In this document: positions 50,588 to 59,449 of the stretch, one piece after another
Position numbering within the stretch: position 1 is the first letter of the stretch
How the letters are laid out: every line of letters begins with the position of its first letter
DNA from: CALAED01 sp036378315
GTDB taxonomy: Bacteria; Actinomycetota; Actinomycetes; Streptosporangiales; Streptosporangiaceae
Assembly (NCBI GenBank): GCA_036378315.1
Contig: DASUWU010000205.1
Coordinates: 17,349-81,348 of the forward strand
Direction: 5' to 3'
DNA length: 64,000 nucleotides
The notes under the pieces: model-generated
Told to the model about the DNA's origin: nothing
Seen by the model: only the letters and a program-made list of their open reading frames with translations
The model's database searches: none
Program-made: the position numbers and the translations under genes

Positions 50588-50851
50588 GTGTACCGATTCC
50601 TCCTGCGGAGGCGATCGTCGGTCATACGGCGCAAGGATCGCCAACCGCTTCGTCAGGTGACCGATGTCAGGATTGTGATCGGCCCGTTACAGTCAGCGAT
50701 CATTGCCTGGCCGGCCGCGAAAGTAACGGAGGGGCGGGCAAAGGGGGGGTCAGAGTCCTGCACATTCTGTAAGGGCGACCGCCTCACCTGGTCGATCACC
50801 TGCGGCCGCACGCCCCCGCGGGGACGCGGAGCGCCCGCTTAGACTCCGGGG
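50588..50851. promoter_or_regulatory. 264-bp divergent region between serine-rich gene and cobN
   Basis: No coding frame of note. TAGACT (50840-50845) stands 6 nt before the cobN GTG and is probably its -10 box. I looked for the conserved elements of a cobalamin riboswitch and did not find them. Confidence 0.45.
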
Positions 50852-53800
50852 GTGCGCGTCCTGCTGCTGTCCACCGCCGACACCGAGCTGCTCGCCGCCC
50901 GCGCGGCCGGTGTCGGCTACCTCACCGCCAACCCGGCCCGGCTCGATGCGGAGGCCGAGCTGCCCCGGCTGACCGAGGGCGCCGACGTGGTGGTCGTCCG
51001 GCTGCTCGGCGGGCGGAAGACCTGGGCCGACGGTGTGGCGGCGCTGAGGTCGGCCGGCCTGCCGGTGGTCTTCCTCGGCGGCGAGTCAACGCCGGACGCC
51101 GAGCTCATGGCGCTGTCGACGGTGCCGGCCGGAGTCGCGGCCGAGGCGCTGGACTACCTGCGCGAGGGCGGCGTCGCCAACCTGCGCGAGCTGTTCCGGT
51201 TCCTGTCCGACACGGTGCTGCTCACCGGCGAGGGCTTCGCGCCGCCGGTCGCGATGCCGTCGTACGGAATCCACGGCTCGCCGGTCACCGACCCGGCCCG
51301 TCCGACCGTCGGGGTGGTCTTCTACCGGGCGCACGAGCTGTCGGGAAACACCGCGTTCGTCGACGTGCTGTGCGAGCGGATCGAGGCGTGCGGCGCCAAC
51401 CCGCTGCCGGTCTTCTGCGGCTCGCTGCGCGGCGCCGACCCCGGGCTGCTTGACCTGCTGGGCCGGGCCGACACGGTGATCACCACCGTGCTCGCCGCCG
51501 GCGGTGCGGCCGGCGGTTCCGGTGGCGACTCCGGCGGCGGCGACTCCGAAGGCTGGGACGCCGGCGCGCTGGCGGAGCTCGACGTGCCGGTGATCCAGGG
51601 GCTCTGCCTGACCACGTCGCGGGCGGCGTGGGCCGGCTCGGACGCCGCCCTGACCCCTATGGACGCGGCGATGCAGGTGGCCATCCCGGAGTTCGACGGC
51701 CGGCTCGTGGCGGTGCCGTTCTCGTTCAAGGAGGAGGGGCCGGACGGCATCCCGGTCTACGTCGCCGATCCCGAGCGGGCGGGGCGGGTGGCCGGCATCG
51801 CCGTCAGGTACGCGCGGCTGCGGCGGATCCCCAACGCCGCCAAGCGGGTCGCGGTCGTGCTGTCGTCCTACCCCACCAAGCACGCCAGGGTCGGCAACGC
51901 CGTGGGCCTCGACACGCCGGCCTCCGCCGTACGGCTGCTGCGCGCGATGGCCGACGCGGGGTACGACCTGGGCGGCGAGCCGCCGGACGACGGCGACGAG
52001 CTGATCCACGCGCTGATCGCCGCCGGCGGGCACGACGTCGAATGGCTCACCGAGGAGCAGCTCAGGCGGGCGCCGGCGCGCATGGATCTGGAGCCGTACG
52101 AGGGGTGGTTCCGGCGGCTGCCCGAGCCGCTGCGCGAGCGCGTCGGCGCGCACTGGGGCGGCCCGCCAGGCGAGCTCTACACCGACGGCGACGCCATCGT
52201 GCTGGCGTCGCTGCGGTTCGGCAACGTCGTGCTGATGATCCAGCCGCCGCGCGGCTTCGGCGAGAATCCGGTCGCGATCTACCACGACCCCGACCTGCCG
52301 CCGTCCCATCACTACCTCGCGGCGTACCGGTGGCTGGACACGGAGTTCCGCGCCGACGCCGTCATCCACCTCGGCAAGCACGGCACCCTCGAGTGGCTGC
52401 CGGGCAAGGGGCTCGGCCTGTCGGCCGGGTGCGCCCCTGACGCCGTGCTCGGCGACGTGCCGCTCATCTACCCGTTCATCGTCAACGACCCAGGCGAGGG
52501 CACGCAGGCCAAGCGGCGCGGGCACGCCACCATCGTCGACCATCTGGTGCCGCCGATGGCCCGCGCCGACACCTACGGTGACCTGGCCAGGCTCGAGCAG
52601 CTGCTCGACGAGTACGCCACCGTCCAGGCGCTCGACCCGGCCAAGCTGCCCGCCGTACGGGCCCAGGTGTGGACGCTGGTGCAGGCCGCTCAGCTCCATC
52701 ACGACCTGCACGTGTCCGCGCAGCCGGGCGAAGCCGAGTTCGACGACTTCGTGCTGCACGTCGACGGCTACCTGTGCGAGATCAAGGACGTGCAGATCCG
52801 CGACGGGTTGCACATCCTCGGGGCGGCCCCGGCCGCCGAGGCCCGCGTCAACCTCGTGCTCGCGGTGCTGCGCGCCGCCCAGCTGTGGGGCGGTGCCGGC
52901 GGCGGGTCCACCGGCGGCCGCGGCGGGCTGCCCGGCCTGCGCGCCGCCATCGCCACGGTGTTCGGGCTCGACGAGAAGCTCCTCCTGGCGACCCCTGGCG
53001 CACCGCTCCCGCCGGCCACCGCGGTCCCGGCCGCGCTGGCCGAGCTGGGGGACGGGCCGGCGCGGACGGCGTCCGACGTGGTGGACCTGCTCGAGGCGGC
53101 GGCGCGGGCGCTCGTCGCCCGCATGGAGGCGGGCGCCTGGGACCCCGGCGCGGCGGCCGCGGCGACGCGCGAGGTGCTCGGCGCGGAGGCGCCCGACGTG
53201 GCCCGCGTGCTGCGCTTCGCGGCGACCGAGGTCGTCCCGCGCCTCGCGGCCACCGCTGGGGAGATCGACGCCGTGCTGCACGCGCTCGACGGTGGTCACG
53301 TGCCGGCCGGGCCTTCGGGATCACCGACCCGCGGCCTGGTCAACGTGCTGCCGACCGGGCGCAACTTCTACTCCGTCGACCCGAAGGCGATCCCGTCGCG
53401 GAACGCCTGGGACGTCGGGACCGCGCTGGCCGACTCGTTGATCGAGCGGCACCGCGCCGACGCCGGCGGCTACCCGGCGAGCGTGGGGCTCACCGTCTGG
53501 GGGACGTCGGCGATGCGTACCCAGGGCGACGACATCGCCGAGGTGCTCGCGCTGATCGGGGTCCGGCCGACGTGGGACGAGGCGTCCCGCAGGGTGACCG
53601 GCTTCGAGATCGTGCCGCTCGCCGAGCTCGGCCGGCCGCGCATCGACGTGACGCTGCGCATCTCGGGCTTCTTCCGCGACGCGTTCCCGCACGTCATCGC
53701 GCTGCTGGACGACGCGATCGCGGCCGTGGCCGGGCTGGATGAACCGCCGGAGCAGAACTATCTGAGGCGGCACGCCGTCGCGGACCACGCCGCGCACGGC

Positions 53801-54553
53801 GACTGGCGGCGCGCCACCACCCGGATCTTCGGCTCCAAGCCGGGCGCGTACGGCGCCGGGCTGCTGCCGCTGATCGACGCCCGCAACTGGCGCGACGACA
53901 AGGACCTGGCCGACGTGTACGCGGTGTGGGGCGGCTACGCCTACGGTCGCGGCCTGGACGGGCGCGAGGCGCGCGGCGACATGGAGGCGACGTTCCGGCG
54001 GATCTCGGTCGCGGCGAAGAACCAGGACACCCGCGAGCACGACATCGTCGACTCCGACGACTACTTCCAGTACCACGGCGGCATGATCGCCATGGTGCGG
54101 TCGCTGACCGGCTCGAACCCGGCGGCCTACGTCGGCGACTCGGCGCTGCCCGACCAGGTGAGGACCCGCACCCTCGCCGAGGAGACGCACCGGGTGTTCC
54201 GCGCCCGCGTCGTCAACCCGCGGTGGATCGCGGCGATGCGCCGGCACGGCTACAAGGGCGCCTTCGAGCTGGCCGCCACCGTCGACTACCTGTTCGGCTA
54301 CGACGCGACCGCCGGCGTGGTCGACGACTGGATGTACGAGAAGCTGGCCGCCGAATACGTCTTCGCCACCGAGACCCGCGAGTTCATGGAGAAGTCGAAC
54401 CCGTGGGCGCTGCGCGGCATCACCGAGCGGCTGCTCGAGGCCGCCGAGCGGGGCCTGTGGTCGGACCCCGACGCCGACACCCTCGACCGGCTCCGGCAAA
54501 CCTACCTCGCCCTCGAAGGCGACCTCGAAGGCGACCCAGAAGGAGACAGCTGA
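50852..54553 (+). CDS. cobN: Cobaltochelatase subunit CobN
   Basis: 1233 residues, normal for the family, from GTG 50852 with a likely leaderless message. Typical CobN segments appear in order: LLSTADTELLAAR start, YAFYRAHELSGNTAFVDVL, NAVGLDTPASAVRLLRAMAD, FGENPVAIYHDPDLPPSHHY, VIHLGKHGTLEWLPGKGLGL near 510, FIVNDPGEGTQAKRRGHATI, NFYSVDPKAIPSRNAWDVG near 840 and GFFRDAFPHVIALLDDAI. It is the large subunit that inserts cobalt into hydrogenobyrinic acid a,c-diamide in the aerobic route, with two further subunits not in the window. A 54-residue gene follows by 4 nt. Confidence 0.96.
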   Translation: MRVLLLSTADTELLAARAAGVGYLTANPARLDAEAELPRLTEGADVVVVRLLGGRKTWADGVAALRSAGLPVVFLGGESTPDAELMALSTVPAGVAAEALDYLREGGVANLRELFRFLSDTVLLTGEGFAPPVAMPSYGIHGSPVTDPARPTVGVVFYRAHELSGNTAFVDVLCERIEACGANPLPVFCGSLRGADPGLLDLLGRADTVITTVLAAGGAAGGSGGDSGGGDSEGWDAGALAELDVPVIQGLCLTTSRAAWAGSDAALTPMDAAMQVAIPEFDGRLVAVPFSFKEEGPDGIPVYVADPERAGRVAGIAVRYARLRRIPNAAKRVAVVLSSYPTKHARVGNAVGLDTPASAVRLLRAMADAGYDLGGEPPDDGDELIHALIAAGGHDVEWLTEEQLRRAPARMDLEPYEGWFRRLPEPLRERVGAHWGGPPGELYTDGDAIVLASLRFGNVVLMIQPPRGFGENPVAIYHDPDLPPSHHYLAAYRWLDTEFRADAVIHLGKHGTLEWLPGKGLGLSAGCAPDAVLGDVPLIYPFIVNDPGEGTQAKRRGHATIVDHLVPPMARADTYGDLARLEQLLDEYATVQALDPAKLPAVRAQVWTLVQAAQLHHDLHVSAQPGEAEFDDFVLHVDGYLCEIKDVQIRDGLHILGAAPAAEARVNLVLAVLRAAQLWGGAGGGSTGGRGGLPGLRAAIATVFGLDEKLLLATPGAPLPPATAVPAALAELGDGPARTASDVVDLLEAAARALVARMEAGAWDPGAAAAATREVLGAEAPDVARVLRFAATEVVPRLAATAGEIDAVLHALDGGHVPAGPSGSPTRGLVNVLPTGRNFYSVDPKAIPSRNAWDVGTALADSLIERHRADAGGYPASVGLTVWGTSAMRTQGDDIAEVLALIGVRPTWDEASRRVTGFEIVPLAELGRPRIDVTLRISGFFRDAFPHVIALLDDAIAAVAGLDEPPEQNYLRRHAVADHAAHGDWRRATTRIFGSKPGAYGAGLLPLIDARNWRDDKDLADVYAVWGGYAYGRGLDGREARGDMEATFRRISVAAKNQDTREHDIVDSDDYFQYHGGMIAMVRSLTGSNPAAYVGDSALPDQVRTRTLAEETHRVFRARVVNPRWIAAMRRHGYKGAFELAATVDYLFGYDATAGVVDDWMYEKLAAEYVFATETREFMEKSNPWALRGITERLLEAAERGLWSDPDADTLDRLRQTYLALEGDLEGDPEGDS

Positions 54554-54556
54554 TCC

Positions 54557-54721
54557 ATGACAGATCTCGATGACGAGATTGACGAAATCGAGTCGTTCGA
54601 CGCGGACGCGCTCCGCGCACTCGCCGAGGCGGAAGAATCCGTGCGGGAAGGAGACGTCGTCTACGGCGTCGAGGCGGTTCGTGCTCTCCTCGACGCGCGG
54701 CTGAAGAGAACGGACGGATGA
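54557..54721 (+). CDS. 54-residue acidic protein, antitoxin-like
   Basis: Starts at ATG 54557, 4 nt after cobN, with AGGAG 11 nt upstream, and ends in TGA 54719-54721, just before the next gene. The sequence (MTDLDDEIDEIESFDADALR, EESVREGDVVYGVEAVRALL) is acidic, helical, and its G-D-V-V-x-G-x-E-x-V...L motif resembles the end of Phd/RelB-like antitoxins. No toxin gene stands beside it, so it may be an orphan. It is too short for standard gene calls, but the spacing and ribosome site support it. Confidence 0.55.
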   Translation: MTDLDDEIDEIESFDADALRALAEAEESVREGDVVYGVEAVRALLDARLKRTDG

Positions 54722-54722
54722 C

Positions 54723-55130
54723 GTGGACCTCAGCGAGACCAACCGCCGGGTGATCGAGCAGTTCCGGGCCGGCGGCGAGGTCGACGGCATGCATCGGGAC
54801 CGGCTGTTGCTGCTGACGACCACCGGACGCAGGACGGGACAGCGCCGCACGACGCCGATGATGTTCGTCAGGGACGGCGACCGTGTGGTCGTCCTGGCGT
54901 CCAACGCCGGCGCGCCCAAGGCGCCGGACTGGTACCACAACCTTCTCGCGGAACCGTGCGCCACCGTGGAAATCGCCGACGAGACCTACGATGCCGTCGC
55001 GGTCGTCACCGAGGGCGCGCAGCGGGAGCGGCTGTGGGCGATGATCACGAACGATTATCCGTTCTTCGCCGAGCATCAGGCGAAGGCCGGCCGCGAGATC
55101 CCCGTCGTCGCGCTGGAACGCGTTTCCTGA
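54723..55130 (+). CDS. Deazaflavin (F420)-dependent nitroreductase-family protein
   Basis: 135 residues from GTG 54723, 1 nt after the preceding stop. Split-barrel fold of the Ddn/F420H2-dependent group: LLLLTTTGRRTGQRRTTPMM near 28 (the phosphate-binding TTxGRxSGxxRxxPL pattern), VVVLASNAGAPKAPDWYHNL near 53, and the closing VVALERV. It reduces or oxidises an unknown substrate with cofactor F420. Actinomycetes carry many. It shares an operon with cobN and the 54-residue gene. Confidence 0.9.
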   Translation: MDLSETNRRVIEQFRAGGEVDGMHRDRLLLLTTTGRRTGQRRTTPMMFVRDGDRVVVLASNAGAPKAPDWYHNLLAEPCATVEIADETYDAVAVVTEGAQRERLWAMITNDYPFFAEHQAKAGREIPVVALERVS

Positions 55131-55161
55131 ACGCCTGCCCGCACGGATGCCGCTGAGCCGG

Positions 55162-56895
55162 TCAGCCGGTGATGGCGGCCAAGTGGAAGTTGTCGAAGAG
55201 GACTTGGGTGTCGCCGGCGCTGCCGCCGTTCTGCTGTGCGGAGATCAGGCCGGCGGAGCCGGTGGGCAGCGGGCGGTCGGCGTCCGTGGCGGAGGCGGCG
55301 AGGTGGCCGTTCACCCAGAAGCGCAGCCTGACCTTCCGGCCGCCGCCCTCGCACGCCGCCTGCAGGCGGTTCTGCCTGCCCTTGACGAAGCCCGGCGCGC
55401 CGTTCTTGGTCACCAGCTCCTTGGAGCCACTCTTGCCGGCGAGCTTGCGGATCAACGCGCCCTTGCCGTCGGTCCTGACCAGGAACTGGTACATGGTCGC
55501 GTCCTCGCCGGTGCCGTCGCCGGCCCGGCAGAACACGCCGAACTGCCCGTAGTCGGGGCCGCCGAGCCTGCGGGCGTCCGCGGTGACGAGGACGCGTTCC
55601 GGCACCCGCTGGTCGTACGGCGCGGCCTCCCAGCGGCTCGAGTAGATGCCGCCCGCGTCGATGCGGTACCCGCCCTGGTAGTAGCCGTTCTCCGAGATCC
55701 AGGTCGATCCCGACCAACCGGAGCCGTTGTTGGAGAAGTCGTCGTCGTAGATCGACGAGGTCTTCGCCGGCGGGTCGTTCCTGCCCGAGAGCTTGGTCCA
55801 GATGATGGCCCCCACGGTGACCATGGCGGCCAGCAACAGGAACGCCATCACGCCCTGAAACCACTCCCGCTCATACAGCGGCTCCGCACGCTTGGGCGCG
55901 GGCGGGCCGGAATGCGGCGTCGCCGGCGGGTGGTCCTGCCTGGTCGGGTACGGCGGCGGTCCCTGCGGGGGCGGCGCCTGCCGCGGCGGGCCCATGGCCT
56001 GCGTCGCGGCCATGGCCGTCTGGTCCGGCCAGGTGCGGCGTACGGTCTCCGCGGCCTGCGCGGTGTCGGCGTGGGCGTGGCCGACGAGCCGGTCGAGCAG
56101 GCCCTGCGCGGACGGGCGCCGGGCCGGATCCTTGGCCAGCGCGCCACCGACCAGCTCGCGCAGCGCCGGGTCGAGCCCGTCCAGCGCCGGCTCGGCGTGC
56201 ATGATCTGGTACATGATCGCGGGCACGGTCGGCGCGGCGAACGGCGGCCGCCCGGTGCCCGCGTAGGCGACGACGCAGCCCCAGGCGAACACGTCGGAGG
56301 CCGCCGTCGCCGGCTTGCCTTCGAACACCTCGGGCGCCATGTACGCGGGGGTGCCGACGAACTGGCCGGTGCGGGTCGCCTCGGCCACCGTGTCCAGCGC
56401 CCGCGCGATGCCGAAGTCGATGACCCGCGGGCCCACGGAGGACAGCAGCACGTTCGCCGGCTTGAGGTCGCGGTGGATGACGCCGGCGCCGTGGATCGCG
56501 GTCAGCGCGGTCGCCACGCCGACGGCGAGGTGCTCCAGGCTGGACCCGCGCATGGGGCCGCTGGACCGGATGAACTGGTCGAGGTTGGGCCCGTCGACGT
56601 ACTCGGTGACGATGTAGAGCGGATCGCCGTCGAGGTGCGCGTCCAGCACCGGCGCCGTACAGAAGCGGCGCACCCGCCGGGCGGACTGGACCTCGCGGCG
56701 GAACCGCAGCCGGAAGTCGTCGTCGTGGGCCAGGTCCGGATTGATCACCTTCACCGCGGCCCGCTCGCCCTGCCCGGTCTCCGCGAGGTAGACGGTGCCC
56801 ATGCCGCCACGCCCGATGCGGCCCACCAGACGGTACGAGCCGAGCTGCTCGGGATCTCCCTTCTGCAGCGGATCGATGGTGGTTTGTCCGGACAC
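55162..56895 (-). CDS. Membrane serine/threonine protein kinase
   Basis: 577 residues from GTG 56895; TAGTCT ends 7 nt before the start, so the message is probably leaderless. The kinase domain covers 18-280: glycine loop GRIGRGGMGTVYLA, Lys in AAVKVIN, HRDLKPANVLL, DFGIA, and APE in YMAPEVFEG. A Pro-rich juxtamembrane segment, one helix (GVMAFLLLAAMVTVGAIIW, about 345-365) and an outer domain of about 200 residues follow. The outer domain (DDDFSNNGSGWSG, QVLFDNFHLA) has the look of a beta-jelly-roll (DUF1080/LamG-like) ligand domain. It may sense a wall or sugar ligand; it stands divergent from a sugar ABC operon. Confidence 0.9.
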   Translation of the reverse strand: MSGQTTIDPLQKGDPEQLGSYRLVGRIGRGGMGTVYLAETGQGERAAVKVINPDLAHDDDFRLRFRREVQSARRVRRFCTAPVLDAHLDGDPLYIVTEYVDGPNLDQFIRSSGPMRGSSLEHLAVGVATALTAIHGAGVIHRDLKPANVLLSSVGPRVIDFGIARALDTVAEATRTGQFVGTPAYMAPEVFEGKPATAASDVFAWGCVVAYAGTGRPPFAAPTVPAIMYQIMHAEPALDGLDPALRELVGGALAKDPARRPSAQGLLDRLVGHAHADTAQAAETVRRTWPDQTAMAATQAMGPPRQAPPPQGPPPYPTRQDHPPATPHSGPPAPKRAEPLYEREWFQGVMAFLLLAAMVTVGAIIWTKLSGRNDPPAKTSSIYDDDFSNNGSGWSGSTWISENGYYQGGYRIDAGGIYSSRWEAAPYDQRVPERVLVTADARRLGGPDYGQFGVFCRAGDGTGEDATMYQFLVRTDGKGALIRKLAGKSGSKELVTKNGAPGFVKGRQNRLQAACEGGGRKVRLRFWVNGHLAASATDADRPLPTGSAGLISAQQNGGSAGDTQVLFDNFHLAAITG

Positions 56896-57007
56896 GCCCC
56901 GCAGACTAGCGGAGGGCCGTCACGATCGGGTGACGTTGCCGCGCCGGGCTCGGCGCGGAACGTCCGCGCGGTCCGGCGCCGGGACCGGACGGGCGCCGAC
57001 CTGCGCA

Positions 57008-57141
57008 TTAACCGGTTAACGTCGTGAGGCGGCAACGCTGTGTCCGCAGACGCCCGTGCCTCGTAGGTCATGCCGGGCTCCATGCAGCCATGAAAAGATC
57101 GTGAAAACCCTTTCCCATGGCCTTGTCACTTGACCGGTTTA
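57008..57141. promoter_or_regulatory. Two LacI-type operators upstream of the mannoside operon
   Basis: TTAACCGGTTAA at 57008-57019 is a perfect 12-bp palindrome. A related site TTGACCGGTTTA at 57130-57141 matches 10 of 12. Both share the ACCGGT centre and are 122 bp apart, 43 nt to the start of the binding-protein gene from the second. CG-centred palindromes of this kind are typical for LacI-family regulators of sugar operons; no regulator gene is in the window. The 288-bp region holds no coding frame. Confidence 0.65.
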
Positions 57142-57183
57142 GTGCTGTCATGCCGATGTCCCCCCGGCAGATCGGAGATCCGC

Positions 57184-58437
57184 ATGCGACGCACATTGAC
57201 GGCGGCCTGCATCGCGCTGCTCAGCGTGCTCGGCGCGGGCTGCGCGACGAGCGGCACGTCACAGACCAAGCAGGCCGGTACCAGCGGCCCGGCGAACATC
57301 ACCTACTGGTCGACGGGGGGTGACGACGACACCCGGATCTTCCAGAAGGCGGCCGACCTCTACCACCAGTCGCACCCGAGCGTGACCATCAAGGTGCAGA
57401 CCCTGACGTGGGACGACTCGTACGCGAAACTCCTCGCCGCGTCCACCAGCCGCACCGGCCCCGACGTCGTCTCCGGCGGGCTGACCTGGATGATCCAGTT
57501 CGGCCGCCGCGGCGGGATGGTGGACCTGCGCAAGTACGGGATCGAGTCGCTCAAGTCGCAGGCCCATCCGCAGATGTGGAAGTCGGCCAGCTCCCCGGAT
57601 GGCTCCGTCTACGGCGTCCCGCTCGACATGTCGACCGAGCTGCTCTACTACCGCACCGACCTGCTGGACAAGGCCGGGATCACGCCGCCCAAGACCTGGG
57701 ACGAGCTGACCGCCGCCATCACCAAGCTCAAGGCCGCCGGGGTGAAGAAGCCGTTCAACATCGACTGGGGCAACCTCGACTGGATCGGCTACTTCAACTT
57801 CCTCTACCAGGCCGGCGGCTCCTTCTACACGCCGGACTGCAAGCCGGCGCTGAACACGCCGCAGGCCAAGCAGGCGCTCAACTTCTGGATCAGCCTCTAC
57901 CGGAAGTACGGCGCCCCGACCGCCAACATCACCGGCGAGAACGCGCTGGACACCGGCACCGCGATGACCATCACCGGCAACTGGATCGGCAACACCATCC
58001 AGGCCTCCAAGCCCAAGCTGAAGGGAAAGTGGGCGGTCACCACGCTCCCCGCCGGCCCGGCCAGCCCGGCCGCGTTCATCGGCGGCCGGTCGATCGGGAT
58101 CACCTCCTACAGCAAGCACGCCGCGCAGTCTGCCGACTTCATCAAGTTCCTCTACACCGACCAGGCGATCAACGCGATGATCACCGTGGCCAAGGGCCGC
58201 GCCGTGCCGTACATCCCGCCGCGGCCGGACGCGGTGAGCCGGGCGGACTTCCCGCCCGGTGAGGAGGCCGCGGTCGCCCAGTCGCTGAAGACCGGCATGC
58301 CGGCGCCCGGCTGCCCCGGCTGGGACGAGGCCGCGCCCAACGTGGCCAAGCAGCTGCAGTCGGCCATCCTCGGCAAGACCGACGCCACGACGGCACTCAC
58401 CCAGGCGGCGAAGATCATGCAGGACAACGCCGCCTGA
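57184..58437 (+). CDS. Sugar ABC transporter, solute-binding lipoprotein (CUT1)
   Basis: 417 residues from ATG 57184, with GGAGATC upstream. Lipobox LGAGC at residue 20 (LLSVLGAGCATSG). SBP_bac_1 type fold with NITYWSTGGDDDTRIFQKAA, GVPLDMSTELLYYRTDLLDK, GITPPKTWDELTAAITKLKA, TAMTITGNWIGNTI and GGRSIGITSYSKHA. It binds an oligosaccharide, most likely a mannose-containing one given the operon's last gene, and delivers it to the two permeases. A stable hairpin at 58446-58493 follows. Confidence 0.92.
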   Translation: MRRTLTAACIALLSVLGAGCATSGTSQTKQAGTSGPANITYWSTGGDDDTRIFQKAADLYHQSHPSVTIKVQTLTWDDSYAKLLAASTSRTGPDVVSGGLTWMIQFGRRGGMVDLRKYGIESLKSQAHPQMWKSASSPDGSVYGVPLDMSTELLYYRTDLLDKAGITPPKTWDELTAAITKLKAAGVKKPFNIDWGNLDWIGYFNFLYQAGGSFYTPDCKPALNTPQAKQALNFWISLYRKYGAPTANITGENALDTGTAMTITGNWIGNTIQASKPKLKGKWAVTTLPAGPASPAAFIGGRSIGITSYSKHAAQSADFIKFLYTDQAINAMITVAKGRAVPYIPPRPDAVSRADFPPGEEAAVAQSLKTGMPAPGCPGWDEAAPNVAKQLQSAILGKTDATTALTQAAKIMQDNAA

Positions 58438-58445
58438 CCTCGAGC

Positions 58446-58493
58446 CGCGCGGGCCGGGTCCCGAACTGGGAGCGTGGGATCCCGGCCCGCGCG
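58446..58493 (+). other. Hairpin between binding-protein and permease genes
   Basis: A perfect 13-bp stem CGCGCGGGCCGGG / CCCGGCCCGCGCG with a 22-nt loop starts 9 nt after the binding-protein stop. In many ABC operons such a structure partly stops transcription or protects the upstream message so that binding protein is made in excess. Inferred role. Confidence 0.6.
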
Positions 58494-58522
58494 CCAGGTA
58501 CGACCGTCCGAAGGGAGTCGCC

Positions 58523-59449
58523 ATGGCAACCGTCACCGGGAGGCGCCGGCCCGCCACATGGCTGCGGCGCCACGCCGTGTCGTACGTGATGCTGCTGCCG
58601 TTCGTCGCGCTGTTCGCGGGGTTCCTTGTCTGGCCGCTGGCCAACTCGCTCTACCTCAGCTTCACGAACTTCGACGGGGTGAACCCGCCGAGGCTCACCG
58701 GCCTGGAGAACTTCCGCAGGCTGTTCCTCGACGACGAGCGGTTCCGGCACGCGCTGTCGAACACCGCGACGTACGTCGTGGCCACGGTGGTGCTCGGCAC
58801 CCTGCTGTCGCTCGGCCTCGCGCTCGCGTTCCGCGGCCCGAGCTGGCCGCACCGCATCATGCGGACGATCTTCTTCCTGCCCTCGGTCACCTCCACGATC
58901 GCGATCATGCTGATCTGGAAGTGGATCTTCGACCCGAACGACTTCGGGCTCGCCAACACCGTCATCCAGTGGTTCGGCCACAGCAAGCCGGTCGCCTGGC
59001 TGGCCACGCCCGGGCTCAGCGTGCCGATCCTCGTGCTCATGGCGGTGTGGGGCGGCATGGGCTACGGGATGGTCATCTTCGTGGCCGGGCTCAACTCGAT
59101 CCCGGAGGAGTACTACGAGGCCGCGCGGATCGACGGCGCGTCGGCCTGGCAGCAGTTCCGCCGCATCACGCTGCCGCTGCTGCGCCCCGTGACCACGTAC
59201 GTCGTGGTCACCTCGCTGATCGGCGCCTTCCAGATCTTCGAGGCCGTCTACATCGTGTTCCGCACCAACGCGAACACGATCGGCGGCGTGCTCGACTCCG
59301 GCCTGATGATCGTGCCGTACCTGTACGACATCGGGTTCACGCACTTCCAGCTCGGGTACGCGTCGGCGATCGCCTGGGTGCTCTTCGTGATCATCTTCGC
59401 GATCAGCCTGGTGAACCTGCGCATCGGCCGGGCCTTCAAGGAGCTGTGA
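58523..59449 (+). CDS. Sugar ABC transporter permease (MalF-like)
   Basis: 308 residues from ATG 58523, with GAAGGGAG upstream. Six helices (YVMLLPFVALFAGFLVWPLA, TATYVVATVVLGTLLSLGLA, IAWVLFVIIFAISLVNLRIG) and the EAA loop EEYYEAARIDGASAWQQFRR with the conserved Gly that contacts the ATPase. First permease of the CUT1 importer. Its partner gene overlaps its stop by 1 nt. No ATPase is coded in the operon; a shared MsiK-type ATPase is the usual solution in actinomycetes. Confidence 0.93.
   Translation: MATVTGRRRPATWLRRHAVSYVMLLPFVALFAGFLVWPLANSLYLSFTNFDGVNPPRLTGLENFRRLFLDDERFRHALSNTATYVVATVVLGTLLSLGLALAFRGPSWPHRIMRTIFFLPSVTSTIAIMLIWKWIFDPNDFGLANTVIQWFGHSKPVAWLATPGLSVPILVLMAVWGGMGYGMVIFVAGLNSIPEEYYEAARIDGASAWQQFRRITLPLLRPVTTYVVVTSLIGAFQIFEAVYIVFRTNANTIGGVLDSGLMIVPYLYDIGFTHFQLGYASAIAWVLFVIIFAISLVNLRIGRAFKEL

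Noticed and set aside
50588..50851. Possible cobalamin riboswitch before cobN
   Set aside because: The conserved B12-box-like elements were not found and the likely -10 hexamer lies 6 nt before the start, leaving no leader.
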